Positions 36,628 through 45,336 of a DNA stretch of 64,000 nt are shown one piece after another. The position numbers and the translations under genes are program-made. The DNA is taken from contig NZ_VWOX01000002.1 of assembly GCF_008629675.1 (NCBI RefSeq), positions 248,001 to 312,000 of the forward strand, given 5' to 3'. How positions within the stretch are numbered: the stretch's first letter is position 1; every line of letters begins with the position of its first letter. The stretch is from Roseiconus nitratireducens (lineage in GTDB: Bacteria; Planctomycetota; Planctomycetia; Pirellulales; Pirellulaceae). The notes beneath the pieces were generated by a model. It was not told where the DNA came from and searched no databases. It saw nothing but the letters and a program-made list of their open reading frames with translations.

Positions 36628-37056
36628 TTAAGCGTCGTACGCTGTCAGACTGGCGATTGCGTGCTCAATTTCGGCAGCGGCTTCTTCTGCGGCCGCAGCA
36701 ACTTCATTCTCTGACTGATTCGCAATCACGATCAACTCAGGAATTCGTCTCGCGAGAGCAATACGCACGGTGATTGGAAAAGCCACGCGATCGTCGATAG
36801 CGTCGCAGGACAGCAGCATATTTTTGGAGTCGACGTGCGCTATGTGTAGGCCCAAGAACCCTTCATATGAGCCGTATCTCATGTACCCCCGGCAACGCCG
36901 ATCCGATACGTCGCATTCGCGCAACTCCTCCGTCACATCAATTTCACACGCTGGATGGCGGCTTCCTGGCAGGGTCTTCAGGACCTTCTCAGCAGCTCCA
37001 ATTTGCTCATTCAGTCGATCCAAAGAGGCGCGCGTACGTTCAGAGATTGGTGCCAT
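36628..37056 (-). CDS. Hypothetical protein, 142 aa
   Basis: ATG 37056 has a strong ribosome binding site (GAAGGAGCC). The N-terminus is a helix (SERTRASLDRLNEQIGAAEK), the middle is beta-rich with CEIDVTEELRECDVSDRRC, and the C-terminus is an Ala/Glu-rich helix (ENEVAAAAEEAAAEIEHAIA). Soluble; no family recognised. Part of the island cargo. Confidence 0.65.
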   Translation of the reverse strand: MAPISERTRASLDRLNEQIGAAEKVLKTLPGSRHPACEIDVTEELRECDVSDRRCRGYMRYGSYEGFLGLHIAHVDSKNMLLSCDAIDDRVAFPITVRIALARRIPELIVIANQSENEVAAAAEEAAAEIEHAIASLTAYDA

Positions 37057-37242
37057 AGTTGGCTCCTTCGAAAATAGAGGGGAACTCGGTCCCAAAGATT
37101 TGATTCCGGCCACTCGGGGTCCGGCGACGCGAACACGGTCGCGTCGGATAGCAATTGTTACGATTGAGCGGTCGGAAGTCAAGTTTTTCGCGCTATTGCA
37201 ATTCTGGCAGGTGTCGTCCGGTCAATTCAACGGGTTGAAACT

Positions 37243-37794
37243 TCAGGCGTCCAGTCGCCCACGAAGTAAGCACTCGCGGCCGAATCCGATCGGGGTTGAG
37301 TTGAACGTCCAGCGTTGAAATCCTCGCTCAAAGATCCATTGCGCTTCATAGACGCATCGCTGCCATTGCCGGTAGAAGGCGTCGACACATTCTTGGCTCT
37401 GGTAGATTTGCAAAAGCCTCAACTCGTGCTCACTACGAGGTTTCTTTCGTTCGTTGAGCCGATGAAGTAGCAGCGGTGCTGGCGCCCATGTGGTGATCAC
37501 GCAAACCGATTCGGGGCGAAGGTCCGGAATTGGCTTTCTTGTTACCGGGCCACCGTTCGGCCCGAGATTTGGCTTGAGGTCATTCTTCCCGATCTCTGAG
37601 AAGTCGATCTCGATCGCGAGGTTTTGCGGAAGGTGGCCCTTGACCGGGAGCGTGCAAGCCATGATTGACAGGTCCCACCAACCATCGATCGGCGGATCAA
37701 TGGGAATCGTCTCGCGAGAAAACCTAGCGAGAGTCGATTTCCCGCTGCACGGCATGCCGCCAAGAATAAACAGATTTTTGACACTCAATCCCAT
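37243..37794 (-). CDS. P-loop kinase-like protein, 183 aa
   Basis: A small nucleotide-binding protein with a Walker A motif GMPCSGKSTLARF at residues 13-25, as in zeta-toxin and gluconate-kinase-like ATPases. ATG 37794 has AAGGGG upstream. PIDGWWDLSIMACTLP and VCVITTWAPAPLLLHRLNER further along fit a phosphotransferase with a lid (RKPRSEHELRLLQIYQ is basic). No partner antitoxin is evident. It lies 19 bp after the TerB/BRCT gene and in the same direction, so the two may be co-expressed. Substrate unknown. Confidence 0.7.
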   Translation of the reverse strand: MGLSVKNLFILGGMPCSGKSTLARFSRETIPIDPPIDGWWDLSIMACTLPVKGHLPQNLAIEIDFSEIGKNDLKPNLGPNGGPVTRKPIPDLRPESVCVITTWAPAPLLLHRLNERKKPRSEHELRLLQIYQSQECVDAFYRQWQRCVYEAQWIFERGFQRWTFNSTPIGFGRECLLRGRLDA

Positions 37795-37813
37795 GCCCCT
37801 TGTCCGGGACGAT

Positions 37814-38725
37814 TTAACAAAGGTCTTCGACCGCATCCCAGTAGTCGTTCTCGTGAACAATCGCCACGGGAAACCCCTTCATCCGCAACGATACGGCCTG
37901 CTCGACCTTCCGACCGTAGCAGGAGAACGCCCAGCACGGATTCCCCTTGGCGCCGATGACCAAGTAGTGGAGCGATTGAGTCACCCTGGGTGAGAACCAC
38001 CCGCCCAGCTCGTGCACTTGTACGGCCAGTTGATCGCGGTTTGTCCGATCGGACGTGCCCGTAAAGCAGAAGCTCTTGTCATCGAACTGAATGTCGGGGC
38101 ACGAGTGGCAGACGCCGGAGACCAAGTGCGACCGTCCCGGCTGCGGTTTTGAAAACGCTTTTCCACCTGTGAGCGATGAGAACTCGTTGAAATACTCCAA
38201 GAGGAATGCATGTTCCTCCGGATCGATTCTGCCGTCGCGCATAACGCGAGTGACGTGGGAATCGATCTCGTCGTACGGCCAGCAGGTCCGAAGCTGATCA
38301 TTGTCATCGAGCCACTCGCGAAGACCTCGCAACTCGTCCTCCGTGATGATCCCGTCGGCGGCGATCCCGGCAACGATTCCTTGGAGCCTTTGCATGTCCG
38401 ACGAGAGTTCGCAGAAGAAACTGTTCTCGGTGGAGAACTTCTCGCAGAGCCAAAGGATGTCAGCTCGCTCTTCTTCGTCGACAGCGCCGTCGGCAAGAAT
38501 CTGATGAAGCCGGTCGATCACTTCGTTAAACGGATGCCGGTTGGCAAACTCTTCGTGCTCGCTGACCCATCGCGTCAGAGCCGTGAGTTCTTGCGTGTTA
38601 ACAAGGTTGTCGATCGAGATTCCGCGTACGATCCCTTCGAGCGTGTGCATCGCTTTGTCGACGCGTTGCGGGCCGGTGTAGCGAAGATAGTGTGCATTGT
38701 CCTCGTTGCGCATCATTGCCCCCAT
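37814..38725 (-). CDS. TerB-like / BRCT domain protein, 303 aa
   Basis: Two related helical repeats fill the N-terminal 190 residues (ILADGAVDEEERADILWLCE and GIAADGIITEDELRGLREWL), each with the acidic DG-x-x-x-x-EE pattern of TerB/DjlA-type domains. The C-terminus (about 215-300) is a BRCT domain: FDDKSFCFTGTSDRTNRDQL, VHELGGWFSPRVTQSLHYLV and GRKVEQAVSLRMKGFPVAIV, as in DNA ligase and RFC1. A Cys pair CHSCPD precedes it. It probably binds DNA ends or a phosphorylated partner. Starts at ATG 38725, 38716 or 38713 are possible; GGGGG upstream favours the later ones. Confidence 0.82.
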   Translation of the reverse strand: MGAMMRNEDNAHYLRYTGPQRVDKAMHTLEGIVRGISIDNLVNTQELTALTRWVSEHEEFANRHPFNEVIDRLHQILADGAVDEEERADILWLCEKFSTENSFFCELSSDMQRLQGIVAGIAADGIITEDELRGLREWLDDNDQLRTCWPYDEIDSHVTRVMRDGRIDPEEHAFLLEYFNEFSSLTGGKAFSKPQPGRSHLVSGVCHSCPDIQFDDKSFCFTGTSDRTNRDQLAVQVHELGGWFSPRVTQSLHYLVIGAKGNPCWAFSCYGRKVEQAVSLRMKGFPVAIVHENDYWDAVEDLC

Positions 38726-39291
38726 TGGATGGCAGGAAAGTTCATTGCGGTGTAAACGTTACAACACTCCCGAACGAACTGTGTGACCAACTGTCGACAA
38801 TCGGCCCGGTGACGTAGACCGCCAACGGGACCGCGATCTGGATGCCTTCCTTCGGTTCCCGGAATGCCCAGACAAATCTCTTGCCTCGCGATGGCGGTTC
38901 GGGAATCCCGGCGCCATCTCCAGTCATAGGGGCAATACGGGACCGGGTCCGGGCCGGGACCCCGAATCACCAACAGTAAGAGGCCCCATTTGGCACAGAC
39001 TAGCAGATTTGGCGTTCATGGTGGGGGGGCTGGTATTTTTCTGGCCACCCGTACACATGCTCCCCCCTCTTGGGTTATTATTTGGTCTGACGACTGCGAC
39101 CGGTAGGGGCCGGGGCGAAAGCAATTTTGAGCACACCGGTGAAATCATTTGCAGAAATGCAGATGTCTGTCCGCAACGACTTCCATCTGAAGCGAATGCA
39201 GTCGTCCTGAGAATTTCGGCGCGAGTGCGTCATCGCCTGGCTCAACGTGATTCCCCCGCGTTTCCGAATACTGCAATCCCAAAAGGTTGTG
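38726..39291. other. Island intergenic region with short unlikely frames
   Basis: About 565 bp between divergent genes. A 61-codon minus-strand frame (38742-38927) contains IQIAVPLAVYVTGPIVDSWS, which is protein-like and may be a gene remnant. A GC-rich inverted repeat (GGGTCC/GGACCC) lies near 38945-38961. Otherwise only promoters for the two flanking genes are expected. Confidence 0.4.
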
Positions 39292-40350
39292 ATGAGATTG
39301 ATCTACTTGTTGGCGGTTCTGGCTGCCATGGCGCAGTTTGCCTCGGCCGGTGTCTTGGCTTCCAGGTTTAATTACTCGACCGGTAGCACGTATCACCTGT
39401 TGGAGTCGACGACGTGGACGGCGTCGCAGGCCGAAGCCCGTCGGTTGGGAGGGGATCTCGTAACGATCGATGACCTTGACGAGAACAACTGGGTTTACGA
39501 CACCTTCACGCCTCTCGTCGCCGATGCAGGGGGGCTTTGGATCGGTCTCAATGATGTCGCAAATGAAGGGGCATTCGAGTGGGTGAGCGGAGAGCCAGTG
39601 ACGTTCACCAATTGGACGGCCAGCGAACCGAATAACTCTGGACCGCAAGGTGCGGAAAACTTTGCGCACATCGTCACCAAGCCCTTTCTTAACTTCGTGT
39701 TGGGAGAATGGAACGACGTCGCAGATAACGCCGCGATGCGTTACGGCGTTGTCGAAGTGCCTGGGTTCATTCAAAACGGAAGTTTTGAGACTCCCGACGT
39801 TTCACCGGGGCGTCTCTTTGGCTTTGGCGACTCAATCGGTGGATGGAATGTTGTGTCCGGCAATACCGCCTTCTTGATTGACCAAGTGACAAACACGGGA
39901 GAGCCAGTTGATGGAAACCAGTTCATTGAAATTCACGGCGACACGATTCAGCAAACCGTCACTGGCCTAAAAGTTGGCCAGCGATACAAACTGACTTACT
40001 ACGCGACCGCACGAACTCTGCCCGACTATTTCGGCTCCGGTTCGATAATCGCCACGATCGGCGGGGAGACGGACCATTACGACTATTTCCTTCCGTCCGG
40101 CTCCTATCTCTACAACTCTCCGGTCTCGCCATGGGCGAGACGCGACGTCGAGTTCATCGCAGCCGACACCACAGCGTCACTGACGTTCTCAGGCACGGCA
40201 GCAGGGCCGCTCGGCGCGATCGACGCGGTTCGAATAACAGCCGTTCCCGAACCTAGCACGGCAGCCATTTTCTTGCTTGGTGGCATGCTCGGGATGGCTA
40301 TCCGTCCAAAACGAAACGCGAGTGCAATCACGCGGCCTCTCGTCAAATGA
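39292..40350 (+). CDS. C-type lectin domain protein with PEP-CTERM anchor, 352 aa
   Basis: An exported surface protein. ATG 39292 follows AAAAGG and opens a signal peptide (MRLIYLLAVLAAMAQFASAG). A C-type lectin-like domain covers about 35-165 (STTWTASQAEARRLGGDLVT, LWIGLNDVANEGAFEWVSGE, NWTASEPNN, GEWNDV). A beta-sandwich follows with the NGSFETPDVSPG opening used by DUF642/choice-of-anchor carbohydrate-binding domains. The C-terminus is a PEP-CTERM sorting signal: VPEPSTAAIFLLGGMLGMAI, then a basic tail. It depends on an exosortase encoded elsewhere. Its place in the island suggests a surface or adhesion trait. Confidence 0.85.
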   Translation: MRLIYLLAVLAAMAQFASAGVLASRFNYSTGSTYHLLESTTWTASQAEARRLGGDLVTIDDLDENNWVYDTFTPLVADAGGLWIGLNDVANEGAFEWVSGEPVTFTNWTASEPNNSGPQGAENFAHIVTKPFLNFVLGEWNDVADNAAMRYGVVEVPGFIQNGSFETPDVSPGRLFGFGDSIGGWNVVSGNTAFLIDQVTNTGEPVDGNQFIEIHGDTIQQTVTGLKVGQRYKLTYYATARTLPDYFGSGSIIATIGGETDHYDYFLPSGSYLYNSPVSPWARRDVEFIAADTTASLTFSGTAAGPLGAIDAVRITAVPEPSTAAIFLLGGMLGMAIRPKRNASAITRPLVK

Positions 40351-40470
40351 GCGACTAGAACGCCGCGTGATGCCACCAGGCAAATCATTGGATGCGATGC
40401 CGATCAGTGGAGCCTTTCTGTAGTGCGAGGCCTGTAGGTTTTGTCGATCCCGCGTGAATTTACCGAATCG

Positions 40471-41130
40471 ATGGAGATGAAATACCAAATCATTAAGAGC
40501 GTAACGGGCAGATCCATCAAGTATTCATGTCCGAAATGCCATACCGTTCTTAGGTCTGCACTCAGGGAGGCAGGGCAATCGGATGCCTGCCCGTCGTGTG
40601 GAAATGCGTTCATTGTTCCCGGCCAGAAAGAGAGAGCCGAGTTCGAGGCCATAAGGGAAGCCAAGAGACGTGAAAAACTCGAAGCCAAGGAGAGAGAGCG
40701 GGCGAGACGCCAACAAGAATCTCTTCAGGCTGCAGCAGAAAAAGATGCTGAAAATCAACGTATCGAGATGGCGAAACGAGAGCGATCTATGCGGGAAGCA
40801 AGAGCGGCCCAATCACTGGCCGGCTCATGTTTCGACATTGCCATGCATGATTGGTCGACCGGTGCACCCTGGGCCTATGAGTGCATCGAACTCGGAACTC
40901 TTTCGGGGAACTGGCAATCCGAAATGAAGGTACTCCTGAACAACATGGCGTCTAAGGGTTGGGAGTTTTACCGTACTGAATCGCTGACAGCGGAGCGTCC
41001 CAATGGCTGTTTGGCAGCGTTGTTTGGAAGCCCGACTAGCACGTACGAAGTCGCCGTCTTGGTGTTTCGGCGCCCCGCTTCTGTCATAACTCGCGAGATT
41101 GATGTGAAAAGCGAACTTGGTTTGGTATGA
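40471..41130 (+). CDS. Zinc-ribbon / coiled-coil protein, ~219 aa
   Basis: The N-terminal zinc ribbon has CPKCH and CPSCG pairs about 20 residues apart. A highly charged coiled coil follows (EAIREAKRREKLEAKERERA, then RRQQESLQAAAEKDAENQRI). The C-terminal 90 residues form a compact domain, with WAYECIELGTLSGNWQSEMK, LLNNMASKGWEFYRTESLTA and YEVAVLVFRR, which resembles the DUF4177 fold. ATG 40471 or 40477 may be the start; both have only weak ribosome binding sites. Cytoplasmic, function unknown. Confidence 0.65.
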   Translation: MEMKYQIIKSVTGRSIKYSCPKCHTVLRSALREAGQSDACPSCGNAFIVPGQKERAEFEAIREAKRREKLEAKERERARRQQESLQAAAEKDAENQRIEMAKRERSMREARAAQSLAGSCFDIAMHDWSTGAPWAYECIELGTLSGNWQSEMKVLLNNMASKGWEFYRTESLTAERPNGCLAALFGSPTSTYEVAVLVFRRPASVITREIDVKSELGLV

Positions 41131-41224
41131 CCAAACCGTCGTTCGTTGGAGGATAAGGAGCCACACGACTTGATCGAGGCGAAAGATCTTTGAGATTTGA
41201 ACGCTCAGATAGCCAGGATGTTAA

Positions 41225-41419
41225 ATGAACCCCTACGAGCCAACGGTATCAGCGGCACCGGAAAAGCGGACCAAGTACTCGCGACTCTTCGTTGATTGGC
41301 TCAATCCGCTTGAGAAGATGATCGCGATAATTACGGCCGTAGTATTCATCGCGATGGCTTTGTTTGTCATTGGCATCAGTCTGTACGCCGTAGTCGCGGT
41401 CGTGGTTGACGCCCATTGA
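41225..41419 (+). CDS. Small membrane protein with N-terminal NPYEP motif, 64 aa
   Basis: MNPYEPTVSAAPEKRTKYSR precedes one long hydrophobic segment (about residues 32-60). AGGA lies about 8 bp upstream of the ATG. It has the same architecture as the NPY/NPF small membrane proteins outside the island, so the motif is carried by the mobile element too. Function unknown. Confidence 0.62.
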   Translation: MNPYEPTVSAAPEKRTKYSRLFVDWLNPLEKMIAIITAVVFIAMALFVIGISLYAVVAVVVDAH

Positions 41420-41844
41420 AAACCGGCGACCTCGTCGACGCACGATATCACCGCCAGCAGTGTGGCACCGAGAATTGAACCTGCTGCGGTACAAAAAGGC
41501 CGGCAAGCGGGGACCGCAACAAATTGCGAATCCCCGCCACCGGCGAGCCGGAGTGTAACTGATGGTCCGGAGCCGTGGGACCGGGGCAACGGATACCCGG
41601 ATTTCCAGCAGCGCACGGTGTGATTGCGAGGGGGTTCTCCGCCAGAAACGCCGTCAAATTGGCGGCGTTTTTGAGCCTGGAAAACACGGGGTTTTTTGTT
41701 TGACGGACCGCGATTTTCTCGTTTTTCGCGCTCGTGAATTCGGCCAGAAACTACCGCTGCTTCACTTATTGCTGGACGCGTGCCCACCCGCCATCGGGGA
41801 GTGCCTATACTGGCCCGCTTTTCACTGACCAAATGGGGACAAAC
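41420..41844. other. Island intergenic region
   Basis: About 425 bp without a supported gene. It contains a clear terminator at 41646-41672 and the promoter and ribosome binding site of the PDZ-protein gene at its right end. Nothing else is recognised. Confidence 0.5.
41646..41672 (+). terminator. Rho-independent terminator
   Basis: Perfect 8-bp stem AAACGCCG/CGGCGTTT with a 9-nt loop, running into five Ts on the plus strand. It would end transcripts coming from the small membrane-protein gene at 41225. Confidence 0.75.
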
Positions 41845-42708
41845 ATGCGATGCACTCTTGCTTTGATATTTACGCTTGCAGCGGGACTTGTGACTGCAGC
41901 GGGTCCTGAAACCTCACCGTGGAAAACTGATCGGTTTTCCGGCTTCTATTCGTGCGACGTCACTGATCTGAGTGATGCACTGCCTGAGAACTTCAGCCGC
42001 TCAATCGGTAGCCAGAAAGGCGCACTCGTGCTTTCTGTCGCACCCGGATCACCAGCAGCGAAGGCCGGGCTGAGGAAGTTCAATATCGTGACAATGGTCA
42101 ACGGCGAGAATGTTGAAACGGCCGAGCAACTTGCGTCGGAAATGAAGAAGACACCGTCCGATGAAACCCAAATACTTCGAGTCGAACAGCCGACCCTGCG
42201 TCGGAACAGCTTCCGGTGGAAAAGCCGCATCATTCGGTTCCAGCCTGTGCCAATTGCCGATTGGGCGGGCGATCGTGTGTCCGTTTCAAAGGATACGATT
42301 TCAGGAGTCACCACACTGGAGCCACGTGAGAAGCCAAACATCACACGGGGATCGGGCTTTTACGCCTACGCGGTAGCGAAGGGCGGCCAGAAGGACACGT
42401 TCATCCGCTTTTACCGATCCGGTGATGATTGGCTATTCATGAAGCGGTTTGAGATTCGATCGGGCGGTGAAACATACCTAGAGTCGCGTGGCTTTTTTGA
42501 CGTGGAACGGGATAACTCCGCTGGTCGTGTTTGGGAATACTGCGACGTCCCATTTGCTGGTGATGTCAAAGAAGCCCTTCAAGCGATGATGCAAGGAAGT
42601 CCAGCAACCCTGCGGTTCAGCGGAGAACAATATCGAGAGGACCACGAGGTAAGCGAAATTGAACTCTACGACACCATGGCCGTGATCGCTGCAGCGGAAG
42701 CTTTGTAG
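41845..42708 (+). CDS. Secreted PDZ-domain protein, 287 aa
   Basis: Signal peptide MRCTLALIFTLAAGLVTAAG; ATG 41845 has GGGG 5-6 bp upstream. A PDZ domain covers about 45-125: GSQKGALVLSVAPGSPAAKA, then AGLRKFNIVTMVNGENVETA with the typical GD-like turn replaced by FN. The C-terminal 150 residues are unrecognised and beta-rich (GFYAYAVAKGGQKDTFIRFY, SGDDWLFMKRFEI). No protease domain is fused, so it is probably a periplasmic binding or scaffold protein. It ends 1 bp before the convergent methyltransferase frame. Confidence 0.75.
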   Translation: MRCTLALIFTLAAGLVTAAGPETSPWKTDRFSGFYSCDVTDLSDALPENFSRSIGSQKGALVLSVAPGSPAAKAGLRKFNIVTMVNGENVETAEQLASEMKKTPSDETQILRVEQPTLRRNSFRWKSRIIRFQPVPIADWAGDRVSVSKDTISGVTTLEPREKPNITRGSGFYAYAVAKGGQKDTFIRFYRSGDDWLFMKRFEIRSGGETYLESRGFFDVERDNSAGRVWEYCDVPFAGDVKEALQAMMQGSPATLRFSGEQYREDHEVSEIELYDTMAVIAAAEAL

Positions 42709-42709
42709 A

Positions 42710-43213
42710 TCAATAGGCTGCGACTACGCGTCTCACGTTCCCGTCGGTCACAATCTGCACCGCTGATGGCCGACGCCCGACCATCCGGTCCAGCTTCGGC
42801 AAGTCGATCGGATCCTGAACGTGATACTTGCACCAGCCCGCCGGCCATTGGTACGGAACCGTGATGATCACCGATCGGCCCACCGCGAACAGCCGGTCGA
42901 CGAACGCCGGCAACTGCTCGTCCGTCAGGTGCTCGATGACCTGGCAACAGGTGACAACGTCGGCATGCTGAACCGGTAGCTCCATCGTCGCCCAGTCGCC
43001 GATCAGCGTCTCAACACAGTCCCGATCGGCCAGCCGTTCCAGATTGATTGCGATACGGCGTTGGAAGTCGCCCTGTTGAATCACGTTGGTACTACCGTTG
43101 CCCACGTCGATCAGCGTGCCGGCCGGACTGAGTGATTCGAGAACCGAAGCGACCGCCTTCTAATAGTTCAAATCGCGGCGGGCCGCTGCATAGGCTTTCC
43201 AATCATTCGTCAT
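42710..43213 (-). pseudogene. SAM-dependent methyltransferase interrupted by an in-frame TAG
   Basis: Downstream of TAG the frame encodes a class I methyltransferase-like segment: motif I TLIDVGNGSTNVIQQ, then CCQVIEHLTDEQLPAF and VGRSVIITVPYQWPAGWCKY. Upstream, ATG 43213 begins 17 codons (MTNDWKAYAAARRDLNY) in exactly the same frame; codon 18 is TAG (43160-43162), where one base change would give Tyr. The ATG overlaps the end of the glycosyltransferase gene by 11 bp, as expected of an operon partner. It is either a recent nonsense mutation, a sequencing error, or read from an internal GTG (43105) as a shortened protein. Confidence 0.65.
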
Positions 43214-44384
43214 CGTCACGCCTCCTGTGAAAGTAGTCGCGGACCTCTTGGTGCAGATCGGGTTTATCGCTGGACCATTCCAGGATCCCGTCCGCATTGA
43301 TTCGCACGTCCTGCGCCGGGTCAAAGGCGTTCCGCTGCAGGATCTTCTCCCGCGATTCGTACTGCCGGTGTCCCATGTTTCCGTGCCAGAGGTGATAGGT
43401 GGTCGCGTCCACGAAGCCGGCGGACGGGCTGTGCCGCCCCATCCTTTCGACATACGCATCCAATTCCCGCTGCAGCGATTCGCACATGATCGCGCGGCGA
43501 CTCAGGTACTTCTCGCCGAAGTACCGCGCGAGGCCGAAGTAGAACCATTGGTCCCCGCCGCCGACGATGTGACACGATTGCAGACCGCCAATCGCGTCCA
43601 TGAACGCCCGGTCTGCCAACCAAAGCCCGCCGGGATTGCCCCGCATTTCCTCACCGGTCGACACGCGGCCGGGGATGTCGTTCTTCCAGCGACGATCCGC
43701 TTCCAGGTATTTGATCGTCCGGAACAGTTGGACCGCCTTCGTCCCACGATCGATCATCGCCATCGCGTCGACCAGCCAGCGCGGATTCACCGTCACCATG
43801 TCGTGATCGAGCCAACCGAAGTACCGGATGTCCGGTGGGCATTCGCGCAGCGCGACGTTGATCAGCGCCTCTTTCTGCCAAAGCCAATGATCGCGTCGGT
43901 TGCCATAAATGACGGTCGATCCGTCAATCTCCGGTCGGTCGTTATCCAGAACCAACTCGTACACTCGGACCGCTTTTGCAATTCCTCCCAAGGACGGCAG
44001 CCATTCGCTGAACGTTTCGCGGATCCGTCGCGACCGACACGGATTGAAATGAACCACCGCAAGCCTGACCTGATCCAAGTTTCGGGGCACCACGGGATTC
44101 GCGGTGTCAACGAGGTGCGGGAAGTTCCCGATCGGGCAACCGAATCCGTGCGACAATTGCCGGGGGAGCGACTTCGGTTCGTCTAGCAGGGCGCACTTCA
44201 GACAGGTCGGGCTTCCGTTTGGGCACGCATGGCAGATGCCTGCTGCCGCGCGGATGTGCTGGATCATCGTGAAGTCGCTCGCTGGCCGATTCGATCCACG
44301 GACGTGGACCGTCTTCCCGCAGCATTCAAACTGCCGGCGGTGATTGGCTCCGAAAGTCCGGTTGCACTGGGAACACTTTGTCAT
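43203..44384 (-). CDS. Cys-cluster glycosyltransferase-like protein, 393 aa
   Basis: The N-terminus is a zinc-finger-like region with CSQCNRTFG, ECCGKTV, then CHACPNGSPTCLKC. A GT-A type transferase domain follows (about 110-330): LAVVHFNPCRSRRIRETFSE, WLWQKEALINVALRECPPDI, then the metal-binding FGWLDHDMVTVNPRWLVDAM around residue 190, and GGGDQWFYFGLARYF. The DHD triad replaces the usual DxD. The start ATG 44384 overlaps the stop of the upstream gene as ATGA; the end overlaps the methyltransferase start. Acceptor unknown; a mobile-element enzyme that glycosylates a surface glycan, protein or nucleic acid are all possible. Confidence 0.75.
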   Translation of the reverse strand: MTKCSQCNRTFGANHRRQFECCGKTVHVRGSNRPASDFTMIQHIRAAAGICHACPNGSPTCLKCALLDEPKSLPRQLSHGFGCPIGNFPHLVDTANPVVPRNLDQVRLAVVHFNPCRSRRIRETFSEWLPSLGGIAKAVRVYELVLDNDRPEIDGSTVIYGNRRDHWLWQKEALINVALRECPPDIRYFGWLDHDMVTVNPRWLVDAMAMIDRGTKAVQLFRTIKYLEADRRWKNDIPGRVSTGEEMRGNPGGLWLADRAFMDAIGGLQSCHIVGGGDQWFYFGLARYFGEKYLSRRAIMCESLQRELDAYVERMGRHSPSAGFVDATTYHLWHGNMGHRQYESREKILQRNAFDPAQDVRINADGILEWSSDKPDLHQEVRDYFHRRRDDDE

Positions 44385-44992
44385 GGTGTGAATGTCCATG
44401 TCACATCGCAATCACCTTCGTCGCCTTCGAGGGCACAACCGGCGTCTGCGCTCGATGTCCCTTCGCCGACAAGGTTCAATGTGAAGCCGCTTTGCAGGTC
44501 ATTAAGGCCAACGTCCAGCGCGGTCGAACCACCGCCGTTGTAAGTCGCGTAGGCGAAGCTCCCGCCGGGCTGCGGACATTCATACAACCATTCCTGGATT
44601 ACGCTCATCGTGACGCGAAACACGGGAATCGGGTATTCCGTCCCCGGCGTGGGTGTTGGAAAGTGGAGAGCGACGCGGCCACTCGCGGTAATTTGCAGCC
44701 GACCGTCCGTTGCGCCCGGACCGCTGTTCGCAGTACCCCCGGCGATCACCTGATACAGCGTGTAGTTGTCAGACGGATCGGTGGCACCGGACAATTCATC
44801 TTTGATCCATCGCGACAGCTCGCAATCCCACGCGCAAAGGCCGTCACGTTCGGCACCTTCGTTTGCCCACGCCTCGGACGGGTAGTACGTCCAAAACGGC
44901 TCGGTTGTGTGGTCCCAAAGAGTGTTCGGAAGGAGCAATGAGTTCCACTGCCAATCGGTTTGAGCGGTCACAGTGCGGGTCCCGCCCGACAC
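44381..44992 (-). CDS. Hypothetical protein, 203 aa as read; 5' end probably frameshifted
   Basis: Unrecognised protein upstream of and overlapping the glycosyltransferase gene (ATGA). It is rich in aromatic residues and Thr/Gly (DWQWNSLLLPNTLWDHTTEP, VIQEWLYECPQPGGSFAYAT), suggesting a beta-rich structural or virion-like protein. The GTG start at 44992 is doubtful. In the +1-shifted frame just upstream, a protein-like stretch (HTVAIPATVELPPGATQAGT) leads into it if one T is added to the TTT at 45011-45013. An ATG at 45120 could then begin the whole gene. Confidence 0.55.
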   Translation of the reverse strand: MSGGTRTVTAQTDWQWNSLLLPNTLWDHTTEPFWTYYPSEAWANEGAERDGLCAWDCELSRWIKDELSGATDPSDNYTLYQVIAGGTANSGPGATDGRLQITASGRVALHFPTPTPGTEYPIPVFRVTMSVIQEWLYECPQPGGSFAYATYNGGGSTALDVGLNDLQSGFTLNLVGEGTSSADAGCALEGDEGDCDVTWTFTP

Positions 44993-45336
44993 TGGCCCGC
45001 TGCTGGGCGTAAATGGTGGGTCCCAGCCTGCGTGGCGCCGGGGGGCAATTCGACCGTGGCCGGAATTGCTACGGTGTGGGAGAGTTGTCCGGCATCATGC
45101 CGGAGGGAACAATGGTCCATATTGGGTCGCTTCAGTTGTTTCGCGCGACTCCACCGGTATGATGGACCCACGCAGTTGCCGCTGCTTTGCCGGTGCTCCC
45201 AATACCAAACGGAGAATGACAGTCTCACATTTGGGGGTGCCGGCCTTTTCATGCGCCGGTCGGCACCGGCGCGTCTGATTGACTGGTTCGGCCCGCGAGT
45301 CTGGTCGCTGCTAGGCCGGAGATTGAAGCTCGGCGA

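Noticed and set aside
38742..38927. 61-codon minus-strand frame with IQIAVPLAVYVTGPIVDS
   Set aside because: Partly protein-like but no start signal or family match; treated as a possible remnant only.
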